Source of the DNA: Plut-88900 sp965116945
GTDB taxonomy: Bacteria; Chloroflexota; Dehalococcoidia; Plut-88900
DNA length: 64,000 nucleotides
Assembly: GCA_965116945.1 (NCBI GenBank)
Contig: OZ220734.1
Span: forward strand, 248,001-312,000
Reading direction: 5' to 3'
This document shows, in pieces, positions 23,641 to 32,315 of this stretch; position 1 is the first letter of the stretch, and each line of letters starts with the position of its first letter. The translations under genes were made by a program, and so were the position numbers. Below the pieces are notes generated by a model. It had not been told where the DNA came from, did not search any database, and was given only the letters and a program-made list of their open reading frames with translations.

Positions 23641-24810
23641 ATGCGATTTGAGTTCACCCCGGAAGAGAAGGCATTCAGGCAAGAGGTCAAGGATTTTCTT
23701 GCAGCGGAATGGAAAGAGGACCCGGACCTGGTGCCGGGAAGCGAAGAGGCGCATGCCGTTGAAATGGGCATGAGGAAGAAGCTAGCGGAAAAGGGATGGC
23801 TAGCCCTCTCATGGCCGAAGGAATACGGCGGGTCTGATGCGTCGGTGATGCAGCAGGTTATCTTCACGGACGAGTGGTCATATGCACATGCGCCGGGGCG
23901 AGACGGCGAGGGGATCGGGTACATAGGGCCGGCGATCATGGTGCACGGAACGGAGGAACAGAAGAAGGAGCACATCGGGGGGATTGCGCGGGGTGAGGTT
24001 GTGTGGGCGCAGGGGTATTCGGAGCCAGAGTCGGGGTCGGACCTGGCGTCGCTGCAGACCCGGGCGGTGCTGGAGGGGGACGAGTGGGTCATAAACGGCC
24101 AGAAGATATGGACATCCCAAGCGCACGTTGCCGACTGGATTCTGCTACTTGCGCGCACCGATCCTGAAGCGCCAAAGCATCGAGGGATCACGATGTTCCT
24201 GGCGGACATGAAAACGCCCGGGGTATCGGTGAGGCCAATTGTGGATATGACAGGCGGCCACCACTTCAACGAGACGTTCTTCGACAACGTGCGTGTGCCG
24301 AAGGGTAACGTGGTGGCAGAGGTGAACCGGGGGTGGTACGCCGGGATGACGTTGCTGGACTTCGAGAGGTCGGGGGTGGAATACGCGGCGGTGGCGCGTC
24401 GGGCGCTGGACGAGACCCGCAAGTTCGCCAGCGAGACCAAGGCAAACGGCAAGAACCTCATCGATCTGCCCATCGTTCGCAACAAGCTCGCCGAGATGGC
24501 GATCAACGTTGAGCTGTCCTATATGCTCTCCTACCAGATTGCCTATATCCAGAGCAAGGGAGAGGTGCCGAACAAGGAAGCCTCCATGGGCAAGGCGTTC
24601 GGGACGGAGATAGAGCAACGGATCATGCAAGCAAGCATGCAGATCCTGGGTCTGCACAGCCAGCTAACACCGGCGTCGGCGAATGCACCTTCGCACGGCT
24701 GGATAGAGAACAACTACCTGAAGAGCATTTCGGATACTATCCAAAGCGGTACATCCGAGATTCAGCGGAACATTATCGCGACCCGGGGGCTGGGGCTGCC
24801 GAGGCCGTAG
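23641..24810 (+). CDS. Acyl-CoA dehydrogenase
   Basis: ATG 23641 follows an AGGAGG site at 23630-23635. The 389-residue product has the whole ACAD fold: an N-terminal helical domain (FTPEEKAFRQEVKDFL), the signature GYSEPESGSDLASLQTRA before the FAD strand INGQKIWTSQAHVADW, and the C-terminal helical end SDTIQSGTSEIQRNIIATRGLGLPRP (key part SGTSEIQRNIIATRG). These enzymes take two hydrogens from an acyl-CoA and pass electrons to ETF. The 4-bp-style insert GIGYIGPAIMVHGTEEQKK matches the group acting on branched, aromatic or cyclic acyl-CoAs in actinobacteria and Chloroflexota. The exact chain is unknown. A strong hairpin follows the gene. Confidence 0.93.
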   Translation: MRFEFTPEEKAFRQEVKDFLAAEWKEDPDLVPGSEEAHAVEMGMRKKLAEKGWLALSWPKEYGGSDASVMQQVIFTDEWSYAHAPGRDGEGIGYIGPAIMVHGTEEQKKEHIGGIARGEVVWAQGYSEPESGSDLASLQTRAVLEGDEWVINGQKIWTSQAHVADWILLLARTDPEAPKHRGITMFLADMKTPGVSVRPIVDMTGGHHFNETFFDNVRVPKGNVVAEVNRGWYAGMTLLDFERSGVEYAAVARRALDETRKFASETKANGKNLIDLPIVRNKLAEMAINVELSYMLSYQIAYIQSKGEVPNKEASMGKAFGTEIEQRIMQASMQILGLHSQLTPASANAPSHGWIENNYLKSISDTIQSGTSEIQRNIIATRGLGLPRP

Positions 24811-24835
24811 TCCCACAATCCAGATGATTCGGAAT

Positions 24836-24867
24836 CTACGCCGCTCCGTGGTCACGGGGCGGCGTAG
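24836..24867 (+). terminator. Strong hairpin after acyl-CoA dehydrogenase
   Basis: CTACGCCGCTCCGTG pairs with CACGGGGCGGCGTAG over 15 positions with a single G-U wobble and a minimal loop. It starts 25 bp after the stop codon. No U tract follows, so termination may be partial or Rho-assisted. Confidence 0.6.
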
Positions 24868-24888
24868 TAGTTAGCAGGAGATGACGTC

Positions 24889-26370
24889 TTGAATGATGCA
24901 GACGTAATTGTTGTAGGGGCTGGGAATGCGGCGCTGTGCGCCGCTCTATCAGCGAGGGAGCAGGGGGCCCGGGTGATGGTGCTGGAGAAGGCCCCGGAAC
25001 ATCTCCGCGGTGGCAATTCCTATTTCACGGGCGGAGGGTTCCGTTTTCCCTACCAGGGTTTGGAAGACATACGGGCCCTTATTCCCGAGATGAAGGATGA
25101 GGAGGCCGCATCCATCGAGATTGGCTCTTACACAGAGTCGAAAATGTACGAAGACATTATGCGGGTCACAGAGGGGTTATCCGATGCGGACCTGCTGCAG
25201 GCCCTGGTCTCGGAGGCGCATGGGACGGTGCACTGGATGAGGGAGCAGGGGTTGCGTTACGTGCTTATGTACGGTCGGCAGTCGTTTGAGGTCGGGGGGA
25301 AACAGCATTTCTATGGTGGCCTGATCACGGAGGCGGTGGGTGGGGGTAAAGGGTTGGTAGACAGGTTGTTTGAAGTGGCGGAGGAACGAGGCGTAGGGAT
25401 AGTGTATGGCGCCAAGGTGAAGGGGTTGGTAATTGACGACGTGGGTCGCGTAACAGGGGTGTCGGTGCGGACGTCAGAGGGGACTCGGGAGTTTGGGGCT
25501 GGGGCCGTGGTGCTGGCATGCGGGGGGTTCGAGTCGAACCCGGAAATGAGAACCCGTTACCTGGGGCCGGGATGGGAGTTGGCGAAGGTCCGGGGAACGC
25601 GGTTTAACACGGGAGACGGGATCAGGATGGCGCTGGATATCGGCGCGCAGCCCTATGGCCACTGGAGTTCGTGCCACGCAGTGGCGTGGGACCTGAATGC
25701 CCCAACCTTCGGGGACAGGAACGTGGCAGACCTGTTCCAGAAGCACTCCTATCCGCTAGGGATAGTGGTAAACGTGGACGGGAAGCGGTTCCTAGATGAA
25801 GGGGCCGACATCCGAAATTACACATATGCAAAGTACGGGCGGGAAATCCTCAAGCAGCCACACAGGGCGGCATTTCAGATTTTCGATGCGAAGGTGTCGG
25901 GGAAGCTGAGGGATGAGTATTACTTCCCACGGGTGACGAAGGCTGAGTCGGACAGTATTTCGGGACTGGCGGAGGCCCTGGGGATCGATAAGGAGAGCCT
26001 TGTGGAGACGGTGGGGCACTTCAATTCGGGGGTTATGGAAGGCGAGTTCAATCCAGCGGTGTTAGATGGCAAGGGTACTGTCGGGGTGGAGCCGCCGAAG
26101 TCGAACTGGGCGCAGAGACTCGACTCTCCGCCTTTTGTCGGATACGCCGTAACCTGCGGGATCACATTCACATTCGGGGGGTTGAAGATATCGCCGGAGG
26201 CAAAGGTCCTGGACACCGAGGATACGCCAATTCCCGGATTGTATGCGGCAGGGGAACTAGTCGGCGGGCTGTTCTATTACAATTACGCTGGGGGGTCGGG
26301 GCTGATGGCGGGATCGGTGTTTGGGAGGATAGCGGGGAGGGGGGCGGCTCGGGAGGCCACTGCTAGCTGA
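24889..26370 (+). CDS. TcuA-like FAD dehydrogenase (fumarate reductase flavoprotein fold)
   Basis: The start is TTG 24889, 8 bp after a CAGGAG site; the in-frame N-terminus then runs straight into the FAD motif ADVIVVGAGNAALCAALSA. The 493-residue product follows FAD-dependent tricarballylate dehydrogenases: RGGNSYFTGGGFRFP, a GAGAVVLACGGFESNPEM strand, and the C-terminal TFGGLKISPEAKVLD and PGLYAAGELVGGLFYYNYAGG. The catalytic FAD/succinate-type domain would oxidise a tricarboxylate or reduce an unsaturated acid. No TcuB or TcuC partner is present. It could be a 3-ketosteroid dehydrogenase-type relative; the GGxFY and NYAGGSG end fits the Tcu group better. Confidence 0.8.
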   Translation: MNDADVIVVGAGNAALCAALSAREQGARVMVLEKAPEHLRGGNSYFTGGGFRFPYQGLEDIRALIPEMKDEEAASIEIGSYTESKMYEDIMRVTEGLSDADLLQALVSEAHGTVHWMREQGLRYVLMYGRQSFEVGGKQHFYGGLITEAVGGGKGLVDRLFEVAEERGVGIVYGAKVKGLVIDDVGRVTGVSVRTSEGTREFGAGAVVLACGGFESNPEMRTRYLGPGWELAKVRGTRFNTGDGIRMALDIGAQPYGHWSSCHAVAWDLNAPTFGDRNVADLFQKHSYPLGIVVNVDGKRFLDEGADIRNYTYAKYGREILKQPHRAAFQIFDAKVSGKLRDEYYFPRVTKAESDSISGLAEALGIDKESLVETVGHFNSGVMEGEFNPAVLDGKGTVGVEPPKSNWAQRLDSPPFVGYAVTCGITFTFGGLKISPEAKVLDTEDTPIPGLYAAGELVGGLFYYNYAGGSGLMAGSVFGRIAGRGAAREATAS

Positions 26371-26437
26371 CCACTGCACAAACTTCTACAGCCTCAGCAC
26401 GAGCGGGCCATCCAAACTCCTCATTGGGAGGTCGGGA

Positions 26438-27289
26438 CTAGGTGCCCTTGGCGCCAGTGATGTCCCGTCTCTGGAAGAGCCATAGGGCCACGCCACCGAA
26501 GAGGATGCTGTATCCCAGCAAAACCAGGAATGCCTGAGCAGTCCCCGGCAATTCTCCACCGGCGAGGGTTGTGACAAGGAATATGAATTCCTGGGCCCCG
26601 CCCTGGCTAACAAGAGTATTGGCGTTTATGCCAAGGGTGAATCCTGCAATGGTGTCGAAGTCGTCAACGAATACCGTAAGGATCGGCACGAGGATTTGCT
26701 CTGCAATATGGTAGCCCACGGTGATGGCTAATCCGACCGTGGCCGAAGATGTGAATACGGTGAGGGCGGCGGCAAGCAGGGCGTAGGGAACCAATACATA
26801 GGCTGCCTTTAAGATGGTAAGGACGGCTTCAGACCACTCTCCGCTTGAGGTCAACTCGCTGCCGTTTTCCGCAAGGCCGGAGGTGACTATGCTGCTGATT
26901 CCGATAAAAACGGCGGCAACTACGAGGGCGGCGAGTCCTGCCAAGGCGGCGACGCCGAACTTGGCAAGCAGGAAAGGCCAGCGGCCCGGGCCCCGGGCGA
27001 TAACAGTGCGCAGGGTGCCCCATCCGTACTCAGTGCCCGTCATCGAAGACGCCAGTGTAATCGTGAGGACGATGGCAATGCCAAACATAGAGCTTATGCC
27101 TATCGTTACGCTGCCGGGCAGTACAAATGCGTCGGAGCCGACGTCAGAATCGGCTCTGTAAACCAAGAACGGCACCCAAACTATGAGCTGGGTCAGCAAA
27201 ACGAAGATCGTCAGCAGAATCCAAGGGAACCATCGCCGGCGCAACTTAAACCACTCCCAACGCATCAAGGACAAAAGGTGAAGAATCAA
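26438..27289 (-). CDS. ABC-2 type permease
   Basis: The 283-residue product has a cytoplasmic start (LMRWEWFKLRRRWFPW), about six hydrophobic helices, and the EYGWGTLRTVIARGPGRWPFL cytoplasmic loop (key part WGTLRTVIARG) of bacterial ABC-2 permeases. Its start overlaps the stop of the ATPase gene by 4 bp, so the two proteins form one exporter. The substrate of such two-gene systems is often a peptide antibiotic, lipid or unknown compound; nothing here identifies it. Confidence 0.88.
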   Translation of the reverse strand: MILHLLSLMRWEWFKLRRRWFPWILLTIFVLLTQLIVWVPFLVYRADSDVGSDAFVLPGSVTIGISSMFGIAIVLTITLASSMTGTEYGWGTLRTVIARGPGRWPFLLAKFGVAALAGLAALVVAAVFIGISSIVTSGLAENGSELTSSGEWSEAVLTILKAAYVLVPYALLAAALTVFTSSATVGLAITVGYHIAEQILVPILTVFVDDFDTIAGFTLGINANTLVSQGGAQEFIFLVTTLAGGELPGTAQAFLVLLGYSILFGGVALWLFQRRDITGAKGT

Positions 27290-28200
27290 GTCAGCTCTCC
27301 GTCCGACCCGCCAGTCACTTCGAGGAAGTACTGTTCAAGGGTCTTGGCGCGGGGTCGCATCTCGGTGACGTAGACACCGGCTCCGCTCAGGGCAGCGGTG
27401 AGCTCTCCTGATCTTTCGGTGGGGGCGTTGGCGAGGAGGTAACCCTCTTCTTCTTCAACGCCCTTGACCCAATCGATTGACGAGATGACTTCCTTGGCCT
27501 TAGCGTCATCGGTGGTGCGGAATTGTATTTGAGCACCTGCGCCGAGCAACTCAGAAACGTCTCCCTGGGCGATGAGCTTGCCCTTGGCCAGGATTGCGAC
27601 GCTGTCGCAGACGGCTTCGACCTCGTGGAGGAGGTGGCTGGAGAGGAGGACGGTACGGCCACCAGTGCCAAGCCTGCGGATGAGGTCTCGGATTTCGGCC
27701 ATGCCGGCGGGGTCCATGCCGTTGGTGGGCTCATCCAATATGAGGATCTCGGGGTCGCCGAGAAGGGCGTAGGCGAGGCCGAGGCGCTGCTTCATGCCGA
27801 GGGAGTAGGTGTGGAACTTGTCGTTGGCGCGTGTGCCGAGGCCAACGGTGTCGAGGAGCCTGTCGAGCTCCTGGCGGTCGGGCTTGCCGGAGATGGCCTG
27901 GAAGTAAGCTAAGTTGTTTCGGCCGGACAGGTAGGGGTAGAAGGCGGGAGTCTCGACGATGGCGCCGATGCGGTGAAGGGCATCGGTGTGGGCGGCGCCG
28001 TCCTCGAAGAGGCTGAAATTGCCGGAGGTCTGGCTTGTCAGCCCAAGGAGGATGCTGAGGGTTGTGGTCTTGCCAGATCCGTTGGGGCCCAAGAGCCCGA
28101 AGATACGGCCTCGGGGCACATCCATTGAGAGCTTGTTAACGGCGATGATGGAGCCGTAGGTCTTGGTGAGGTCTCGGGTCTGGATGACTGTGTCGTTCAT
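27286..28200 (-). CDS. ABC-2 type transporter ATPase
   Basis: The 304-residue product has Walker A GLLGPNGSGKTTTLSILLG (about 35-53), the signature YSLGMKQRLGLAYALLGDP, Walker B ILILDEPTNGMDP, and the H-loop LLSSHLLHEVEAV. The C-terminal 80 residues form the substrate-specific extension common in CcmA/BcrA-like proteins. It powers the permease encoded next on the same strand. The intergenic space upstream (28201-28362) shows no clear gene. Confidence 0.95.
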   Translation of the reverse strand: MNDTVIQTRDLTKTYGSIIAVNKLSMDVPRGRIFGLLGPNGSGKTTTLSILLGLTSQTSGNFSLFEDGAAHTDALHRIGAIVETPAFYPYLSGRNNLAYFQAISGKPDRQELDRLLDTVGLGTRANDKFHTYSLGMKQRLGLAYALLGDPEILILDEPTNGMDPAGMAEIRDLIRRLGTGGRTVLLSSHLLHEVEAVCDSVAILAKGKLIAQGDVSELLGAGAQIQFRTTDDAKAKEVISSIDWVKGVEEEEGYLLANAPTERSGELTAALSGAGVYVTEMRPRAKTLEQYFLEVTGGSDGELT

Positions 28201-28362
28201 GGGCGGGGCATTATCCGCGCCTACGGAACAGAAAGTCCAGAACTTTCTTTATGGGATTGCCGCCAGTTTCGAGTTTGTGAAGCCGGCGGCGGGTGCAGGC
28301 AACGCAGGTGCAGGCCGAGGGGTGTCGCCCCGACTGCTCCTGGTCCCTGAATTCCCGCTCTT

Positions 28363-30009
28363 TCAACCTACAGCCGCACCCTTGTTCACGCCTGCATTGA
28401 GAACAAAGCCATCGTAGCCGTTCTCAGCAATTTCGTTGCATTTCTTGCGGTATGTGCCCATGCCGCCGGTGTAGGGCATGAATACTCTGGGTTTGCCCGG
28501 AATGTTCGCGCCAAGGTACCAGGAATTTGCTTGCATATACAGGGTCTTGTTTGCTTCTTCCTGGACGTGGGCGTCCCAGTCCTTTTCGGCCTGGGGGTCG
28601 GGTTCAGCAGTTTCAAGGCCGCGGTTGCGCATCCAGTCTATGAAGTCACCGACAAACTCGATGTGCTGTTCGATGGCGACGGGCATGTTGGTGAGAACGG
28701 AGGGGCTACCCGGGCCCGTGAGCATGAACATGTTGGGGAAGCCGGCGACTTGCAGACCGAGGTAGGTCCTCGGGCCTTCGGCCCATCTATCCTTCAGGGT
28801 TACGCCGTTCCGGCCCTGGATGTCGATCTTCATGAAGGTGCCGGTCATGGCATCAAAGCCGGTGGCGAACACTATGGCGTCGAACTCCAACTCTTCGTCG
28901 GAAGTGCGTATGCCCCTGGGAGTAATCTCCTGTATAGGGGTACGGCGCAGGTCCACAAGGTCTACGTTTTCCCGGTTATATGTCTCAAAGTAGTTGGTGT
29001 CCATAAGGGCGCGTTTAGAGCCGTAGGGATGGTCGAGGGGCAGGAGCTTCTCTACGGTCTCGGGGTCCTTTACGGTCTCCCTGATCTTTGAGCGGATGAA
29101 ATCGGCGGCGGTATCGTTTGCCTCCTTATTGGTCATCACGTCGCCGAAGGAGCCGTAGACGAAGTCGTTGCCTCCAACGGACCAGGCCTTTTCGTATATG
29201 GCCCGTCGATCTTCTTCGGAGTAGTCCAGGGCCGACCGACCCATGGGGATCTGGGGGGCGCCGCCGTGGGCCCACTTCATTCTTTCGATAATCTCATCGT
29301 AGTTGGGCTTGACCTCTTCTTCGATGAACCGGGTGTCGATGGAGCCGTGTCGGGCGGGGACGGTGAACTGGGGGGTGCGCTGGAATACCGTGAGGTGTTT
29401 CGCCTGCTGAGAGATGACTGGTATGGACTGAACGCCGCTGGATCCAGTGCCTATAACGGCAACCCGCTTGCCAGTGAAGTCGACGGGGTGGTGGGGCCAG
29501 CCTCCGGTGTGATACCAGTCTCCCTGGAAGGATTCAAGGCCCTTGATCCTGGGGATGTTGCCAGTGGAGATGCAGCCGATACCGGTGATGAAGTATCGGG
29601 CGGTTACCCTGTCGCCGCGGTCGGTCTCTATCTGCCAGAGGTTGTTGTCCTCAAGGAAGGTTGCGGAGGTGACGCGGGTCTCGAACTGGATGTTCCGGCG
29701 GAGGTCAAAGCGGTCGGCGACGTGGTTTAGATAGGTAAGGATCTCGGGTTGTTCGGGATATTTGCCGCTCCACTGCCAATCATGGAGGAGATCCTTGGAA
29801 AAAGTGAAGCAGTAGGTGTAGCTTTCTGAGTCGCAGCGGGCGCCCGGGTACCGGTTCCAGTACCAGGTGCCACCAACGCCTGTACCTGCTTCGTAGATTT
29901 GAACGGACATGCCCGATTCATCTCTGAGCCGGCGGAGCATACCCATACCGGAGAAGCCTGCACCGATAACTACTACGTCGAAGTCGCCGCCGTTGTCCAC
30001 GTTAGCCAT
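28363..30009 (-). CDS. Flavin monooxygenase, Baeyer-Villiger type (copy 1)
   Basis: ATG 30009 is preceded by GGGGGAG, so I prefer it to the longer frame from 30075. The 548-residue product has the FAD site VVVIGAGFSGMGML (12-25), GVGGTWYWNRYPGARCD, the Baeyer-Villiger fingerprint FQGDWYHTGGWPHHP, and the NADPH site VAVIGTGSSGVQ. These enzymes insert oxygen next to ketones or oxidise cyclic ketones, including steroid ketones. The neighbouring gene upstream is a close paralogue. Flavin monooxygenase expansions are a known trait of SAR202 genomes. The C-terminal tail (GVNKGAAVG) differs from the paralogue. Confidence 0.92.
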   Translation of the reverse strand: MANVDNGGDFDVVVIGAGFSGMGMLRRLRDESGMSVQIYEAGTGVGGTWYWNRYPGARCDSESYTYCFTFSKDLLHDWQWSGKYPEQPEILTYLNHVADRFDLRRNIQFETRVTSATFLEDNNLWQIETDRGDRVTARYFITGIGCISTGNIPRIKGLESFQGDWYHTGGWPHHPVDFTGKRVAVIGTGSSGVQSIPVISQQAKHLTVFQRTPQFTVPARHGSIDTRFIEEEVKPNYDEIIERMKWAHGGAPQIPMGRSALDYSEEDRRAIYEKAWSVGGNDFVYGSFGDVMTNKEANDTAADFIRSKIRETVKDPETVEKLLPLDHPYGSKRALMDTNYFETYNRENVDLVDLRRTPIQEITPRGIRTSDEELEFDAIVFATGFDAMTGTFMKIDIQGRNGVTLKDRWAEGPRTYLGLQVAGFPNMFMLTGPGSPSVLTNMPVAIEQHIEFVGDFIDWMRNRGLETAEPDPQAEKDWDAHVQEEANKTLYMQANSWYLGANIPGKPRVFMPYTGGMGTYRKKCNEIAENGYDGFVLNAGVNKGAAVG

Positions 30010-30073
30010 AAAACTCCCCCTGCAACTCTGCGTCTTCAGGCCATGTCCAACTTCTGTTCCCAGAGCCTCGGCC

Positions 30074-30082
30074 ATTGTACCA
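30074..30082 (-). promoter_or_regulatory. Extended -10 promoter of monooxygenase copy 1
   Basis: On the minus strand the sequence AACTGGTACAAT holds a TGG-TACAAT extended -10. It lies 65 bp before the ATG. The same 12 bp lie 64 bp before the start of the paralogue. Confidence 0.5.
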
Positions 30083-30130
30083 GTTATGGATTTCAGTTGG
30101 TGGTCAGAACTTTGCTGTCGAGAGCATGAA

Positions 30131-30157
30131 AACGGGGGACGGTATACGTCCCCCGTT
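30131..30157 (-). terminator. Rho-independent terminator of monooxygenase copy 2
   Basis: A perfect 11-bp stem (AACGGGGGACG with CGTCCCCCGTT) has a 5-nt loop. Read on the minus strand it begins 30 bp after the stop at 30187 and ends in a run of T residues (GTTTTC), as expected for an intrinsic terminator. Confidence 0.75.
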
Positions 30158-30186
30158 CAGATTCGGCAGTTCAGAATGAGGAAGGG

Positions 30187-31866
30187 TTAGGAAACCAAGA
30201 CCTTGCGGTTATCTCCACCTTCTGCATGGCGTGTAGGAGGGTCGGGGGCCGGGTAGAGGACGAATCCTTCATACCCGTTCTCGGCGACCTCGTTGCATTT
30301 CTTGCGGTATTTTCCCTGACCCCCGGCGTAGGGCATGAAGACTCGGGGCTTTCCGGGTATGTTGGCACCCAGATACCAGGAGTTGGCCTTTACAAAGAGG
30401 GTGTTGTTGGCTTCTTCGTTTACGTGGTCACCCCATTGTTCCTCGGCTCGGGGGGTGGCCTCGGCAGTCTCAAGATTCTGTTCCCGCATCCAGCCTATGA
30501 AATCTCCCACCCAATCTATGTGCTGCTCAATGCATACCGGCATGTTGCAAAGTACGGATGGGCTGCCGGGGCCCGTGAGCATGAACATGTTGGGGAAGCC
30601 CGCCACCTGGAGTCCGAGGTAGGTCTTCGGACCATCGGCCCATTTTTCGCGAAGAGTCATGCCGTCGCGGCCTCGGATGTCCATCTTCATGAAGGTGCCG
30701 GTCATTGCGTCGAATCCGGTGGCGAAGACTATGATATCGAAGTCGAAGTCCTGTTCAGACGTCCGTAGTCCTCTTGCGGTGATCTCCTGGATAGGGGTCT
30801 GCCTGAGGTCTACCAGGTCGACGTTTTCCCGGTTGTAAGTTTCGAAATAGTTTGTGTCCATGAGGGCCCGCTTTGATCCGTAGGGGTGGTCAAGGGGGAG
30901 AAGCATCTGAGCAGTCTCGGGGTCCTTGACGGTCTCGCGAATCTTGGAGCGGATAAAATCGGCGGCGATTTCGTTGGCTTCTTCGTTGCTATGGATATCG
31001 TCGAATGAGCCGTATATAAAGTAGTTTCCGCCTATTGCCCAGAACTTTTCGAATACACTGTTACGTTCTTCTTCGGTGAGGGCCAAGGCTGAGCCAGAGT
31101 CGGGGGTCATGGGGGAGCCGCCATTGGTCCATTTGCCTCTTTCGATGATGGCGTCGTAGTTGGGTTTGACCTCTTCCTCGATGAACTTCCGGTCTATGCT
31201 GGCGTGGCGCGCCGGTACGGTGAATTGAGGAGTGCGTTGGAATACAGTGAGATGGCCGGCCTGGGAGGCGATCACGGGTATCGACTGCACACCGCTGGAC
31301 CCGGTGCCTATTACGGCCACACGCTTGCCGGAGAAATCTACGGGGTGGTGGGGCCAGTTGCCAGTGTGGTACCAGTCACCTTCGAAGGATTCGAGGCCTG
31401 TAATCTTGGGTATGTTGCCGGTGGATATGCACCCGATACCCGTTATGAAGTACCGGGCGGTCACCTTGTCGCCCTGGTCAGTCTCTATCTCCCATAAATT
31501 CCTGTCTTCAAGGAATGTTGCGGAGGTAACCTTAGTGTTGAACTTGATATTTCGGCGGAGGTCAAAGCGGTCGGCGACGTGATTGAGGTAGGTCAGGATC
31601 TCAGGCTGTTCGGGGTATCTGCCACTCCAACTCCATTCCTGGAGCAGCTCTTTAGAGAAGGTGAAGCAGTAAGTGTAGCTTTCTGAGTCACAACGGGCCC
31701 CGGGATACCGGTTCCAGTACCACGTCCCTCCGACTCCGGAGGCTGTTTCATAGACCTGGACAGACATTCCCATGTCGTCTCTGAGGCGTCGGAGCATACC
31801 CATCCCGGAGAACCCGGCCCCGATCACTACAGCATCGAAATCTCCGCAGTTGTTCAAACTAGCCAT
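30187..31866 (-). CDS. Flavin monooxygenase, Baeyer-Villiger type (copy 2)
   Basis: The 559-residue product is closely similar to copy 1 along nearly all its length, with the same FAD site, GVGGTWYWNRYPGARCD and FEGDWYHTGNWPHHP. The differences gather in the middle helical region (WTNGGSPMTPDSGSALALTEE against WAHGGAPQIPMGRSALDYSEE; key parts NGGSPMT and HGGAPQI) and at the C-terminus, where copy 2 has a longer tail (YPAPDPPTRHAEGGDNRK). The middle difference is in the region that lines the active site in related enzymes, so substrate preference may have diverged. Each copy has its own promoter and copy 2 its own terminator, so they are separate transcription units. Confidence 0.93.
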   Translation of the reverse strand: MASLNNCGDFDAVVIGAGFSGMGMLRRLRDDMGMSVQVYETASGVGGTWYWNRYPGARCDSESYTYCFTFSKELLQEWSWSGRYPEQPEILTYLNHVADRFDLRRNIKFNTKVTSATFLEDRNLWEIETDQGDKVTARYFITGIGCISTGNIPKITGLESFEGDWYHTGNWPHHPVDFSGKRVAVIGTGSSGVQSIPVIASQAGHLTVFQRTPQFTVPARHASIDRKFIEEEVKPNYDAIIERGKWTNGGSPMTPDSGSALALTEEERNSVFEKFWAIGGNYFIYGSFDDIHSNEEANEIAADFIRSKIRETVKDPETAQMLLPLDHPYGSKRALMDTNYFETYNRENVDLVDLRQTPIQEITARGLRTSEQDFDFDIIVFATGFDAMTGTFMKMDIRGRDGMTLREKWADGPKTYLGLQVAGFPNMFMLTGPGSPSVLCNMPVCIEQHIDWVGDFIGWMREQNLETAEATPRAEEQWGDHVNEEANNTLFVKANSWYLGANIPGKPRVFMPYAGGQGKYRKKCNEVAENGYEGFVLYPAPDPPTRHAEGGDNRKVLVS

Positions 31867-31929
31867 ATGATTTCCTCTGTAACACTACGAGTTCAACTGT
31901 AGACTGATATGACATTCGGATCAGTGGGG

Positions 31930-31938
31930 ATTGTACCA
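31930..31938 (-). promoter_or_regulatory. Extended -10 promoter of monooxygenase copy 2
   Basis: The minus strand reads AACTGGTACAAT, a TGG-TACAAT extended -10, 64 bp before the ATG at 31866. It matches copy 1 in sequence and spacing. Confidence 0.5.
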
Positions 31939-32078
31939 GTTGAGGGTCTCGGTCGGGTGAAGGGAGTGTGCTAACATGGGTTGGGGCGGGGAGCCAAACA
32001 GGAATGCGGAGCGTAACCAGGTAATGAAGAGCCGCGGGCCTCTTCACTACTTCCCACATTTGACCATACATAATCATG

Positions 32079-32099
32079 CTAATGTTGTGCTAACATTAG
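32079..32099 (+). promoter_or_regulatory. Inverted-repeat operator of hicAB
   Basis: CTAATGTT and AACATTAG form a perfect 8-bp inverted repeat with a 5-nt spacer, ending 3 bp before the hicA GTG. The half-site GTGCTAACAT also occurs at 31968-31977. HicB antitoxins with a helix-turn-helix bind such sites and repress their own operon. Confidence 0.55.
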
Positions 32100-32102
32100 T
32101 GC

Positions 32103-32315
32103 GTGACTCAGAAAGAATTTCTGAAGAAGGCCAGACGCTATGCCCGAAAGAGACGGTTGGATTTCATTCTTGATACTTCAAGTGGTAAGGGGAGTCACGT
32201 AAAGCTCACTATTGGAGAGCGTTTTACATATGTAATGTATGGTGAGATTACTCCGCCTGCATTGGCATCCATGTTCAGGCAACTGGGAATAGCCCGGAAG
32301 GAGTTTTTCCTATGA
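32103..32315 (+). CDS. hicA: HicA-like toxin (mRNA interferase)
   Basis: The start is GTG 32103; no ribosome site is visible, which may reflect a very short leader. The 70-residue product has the dsRBD-like HicA fold, with the catalytic His in GKGSHVKLTIGERFTYVM and the end LASMFRQLGIARKEF. HicA cleaves mRNA and slows growth when free of its antitoxin. The stop overlaps the hicB start by 4 bp. Confidence 0.82.
   Translation: MTQKEFLKKARRYARKRRLDFILDTSSGKGSHVKLTIGERFTYVMYGEITPPALASMFRQLGIARKEFFL

Noticed and set aside
28201..28362. Terminator or small RNA between the monooxygenase and ABC genes
   Set aside because: Only short imperfect stems (GAAAGT with ACTTTC, GCCGCC with GGCGGC) are seen, with no T run in a useful direction.
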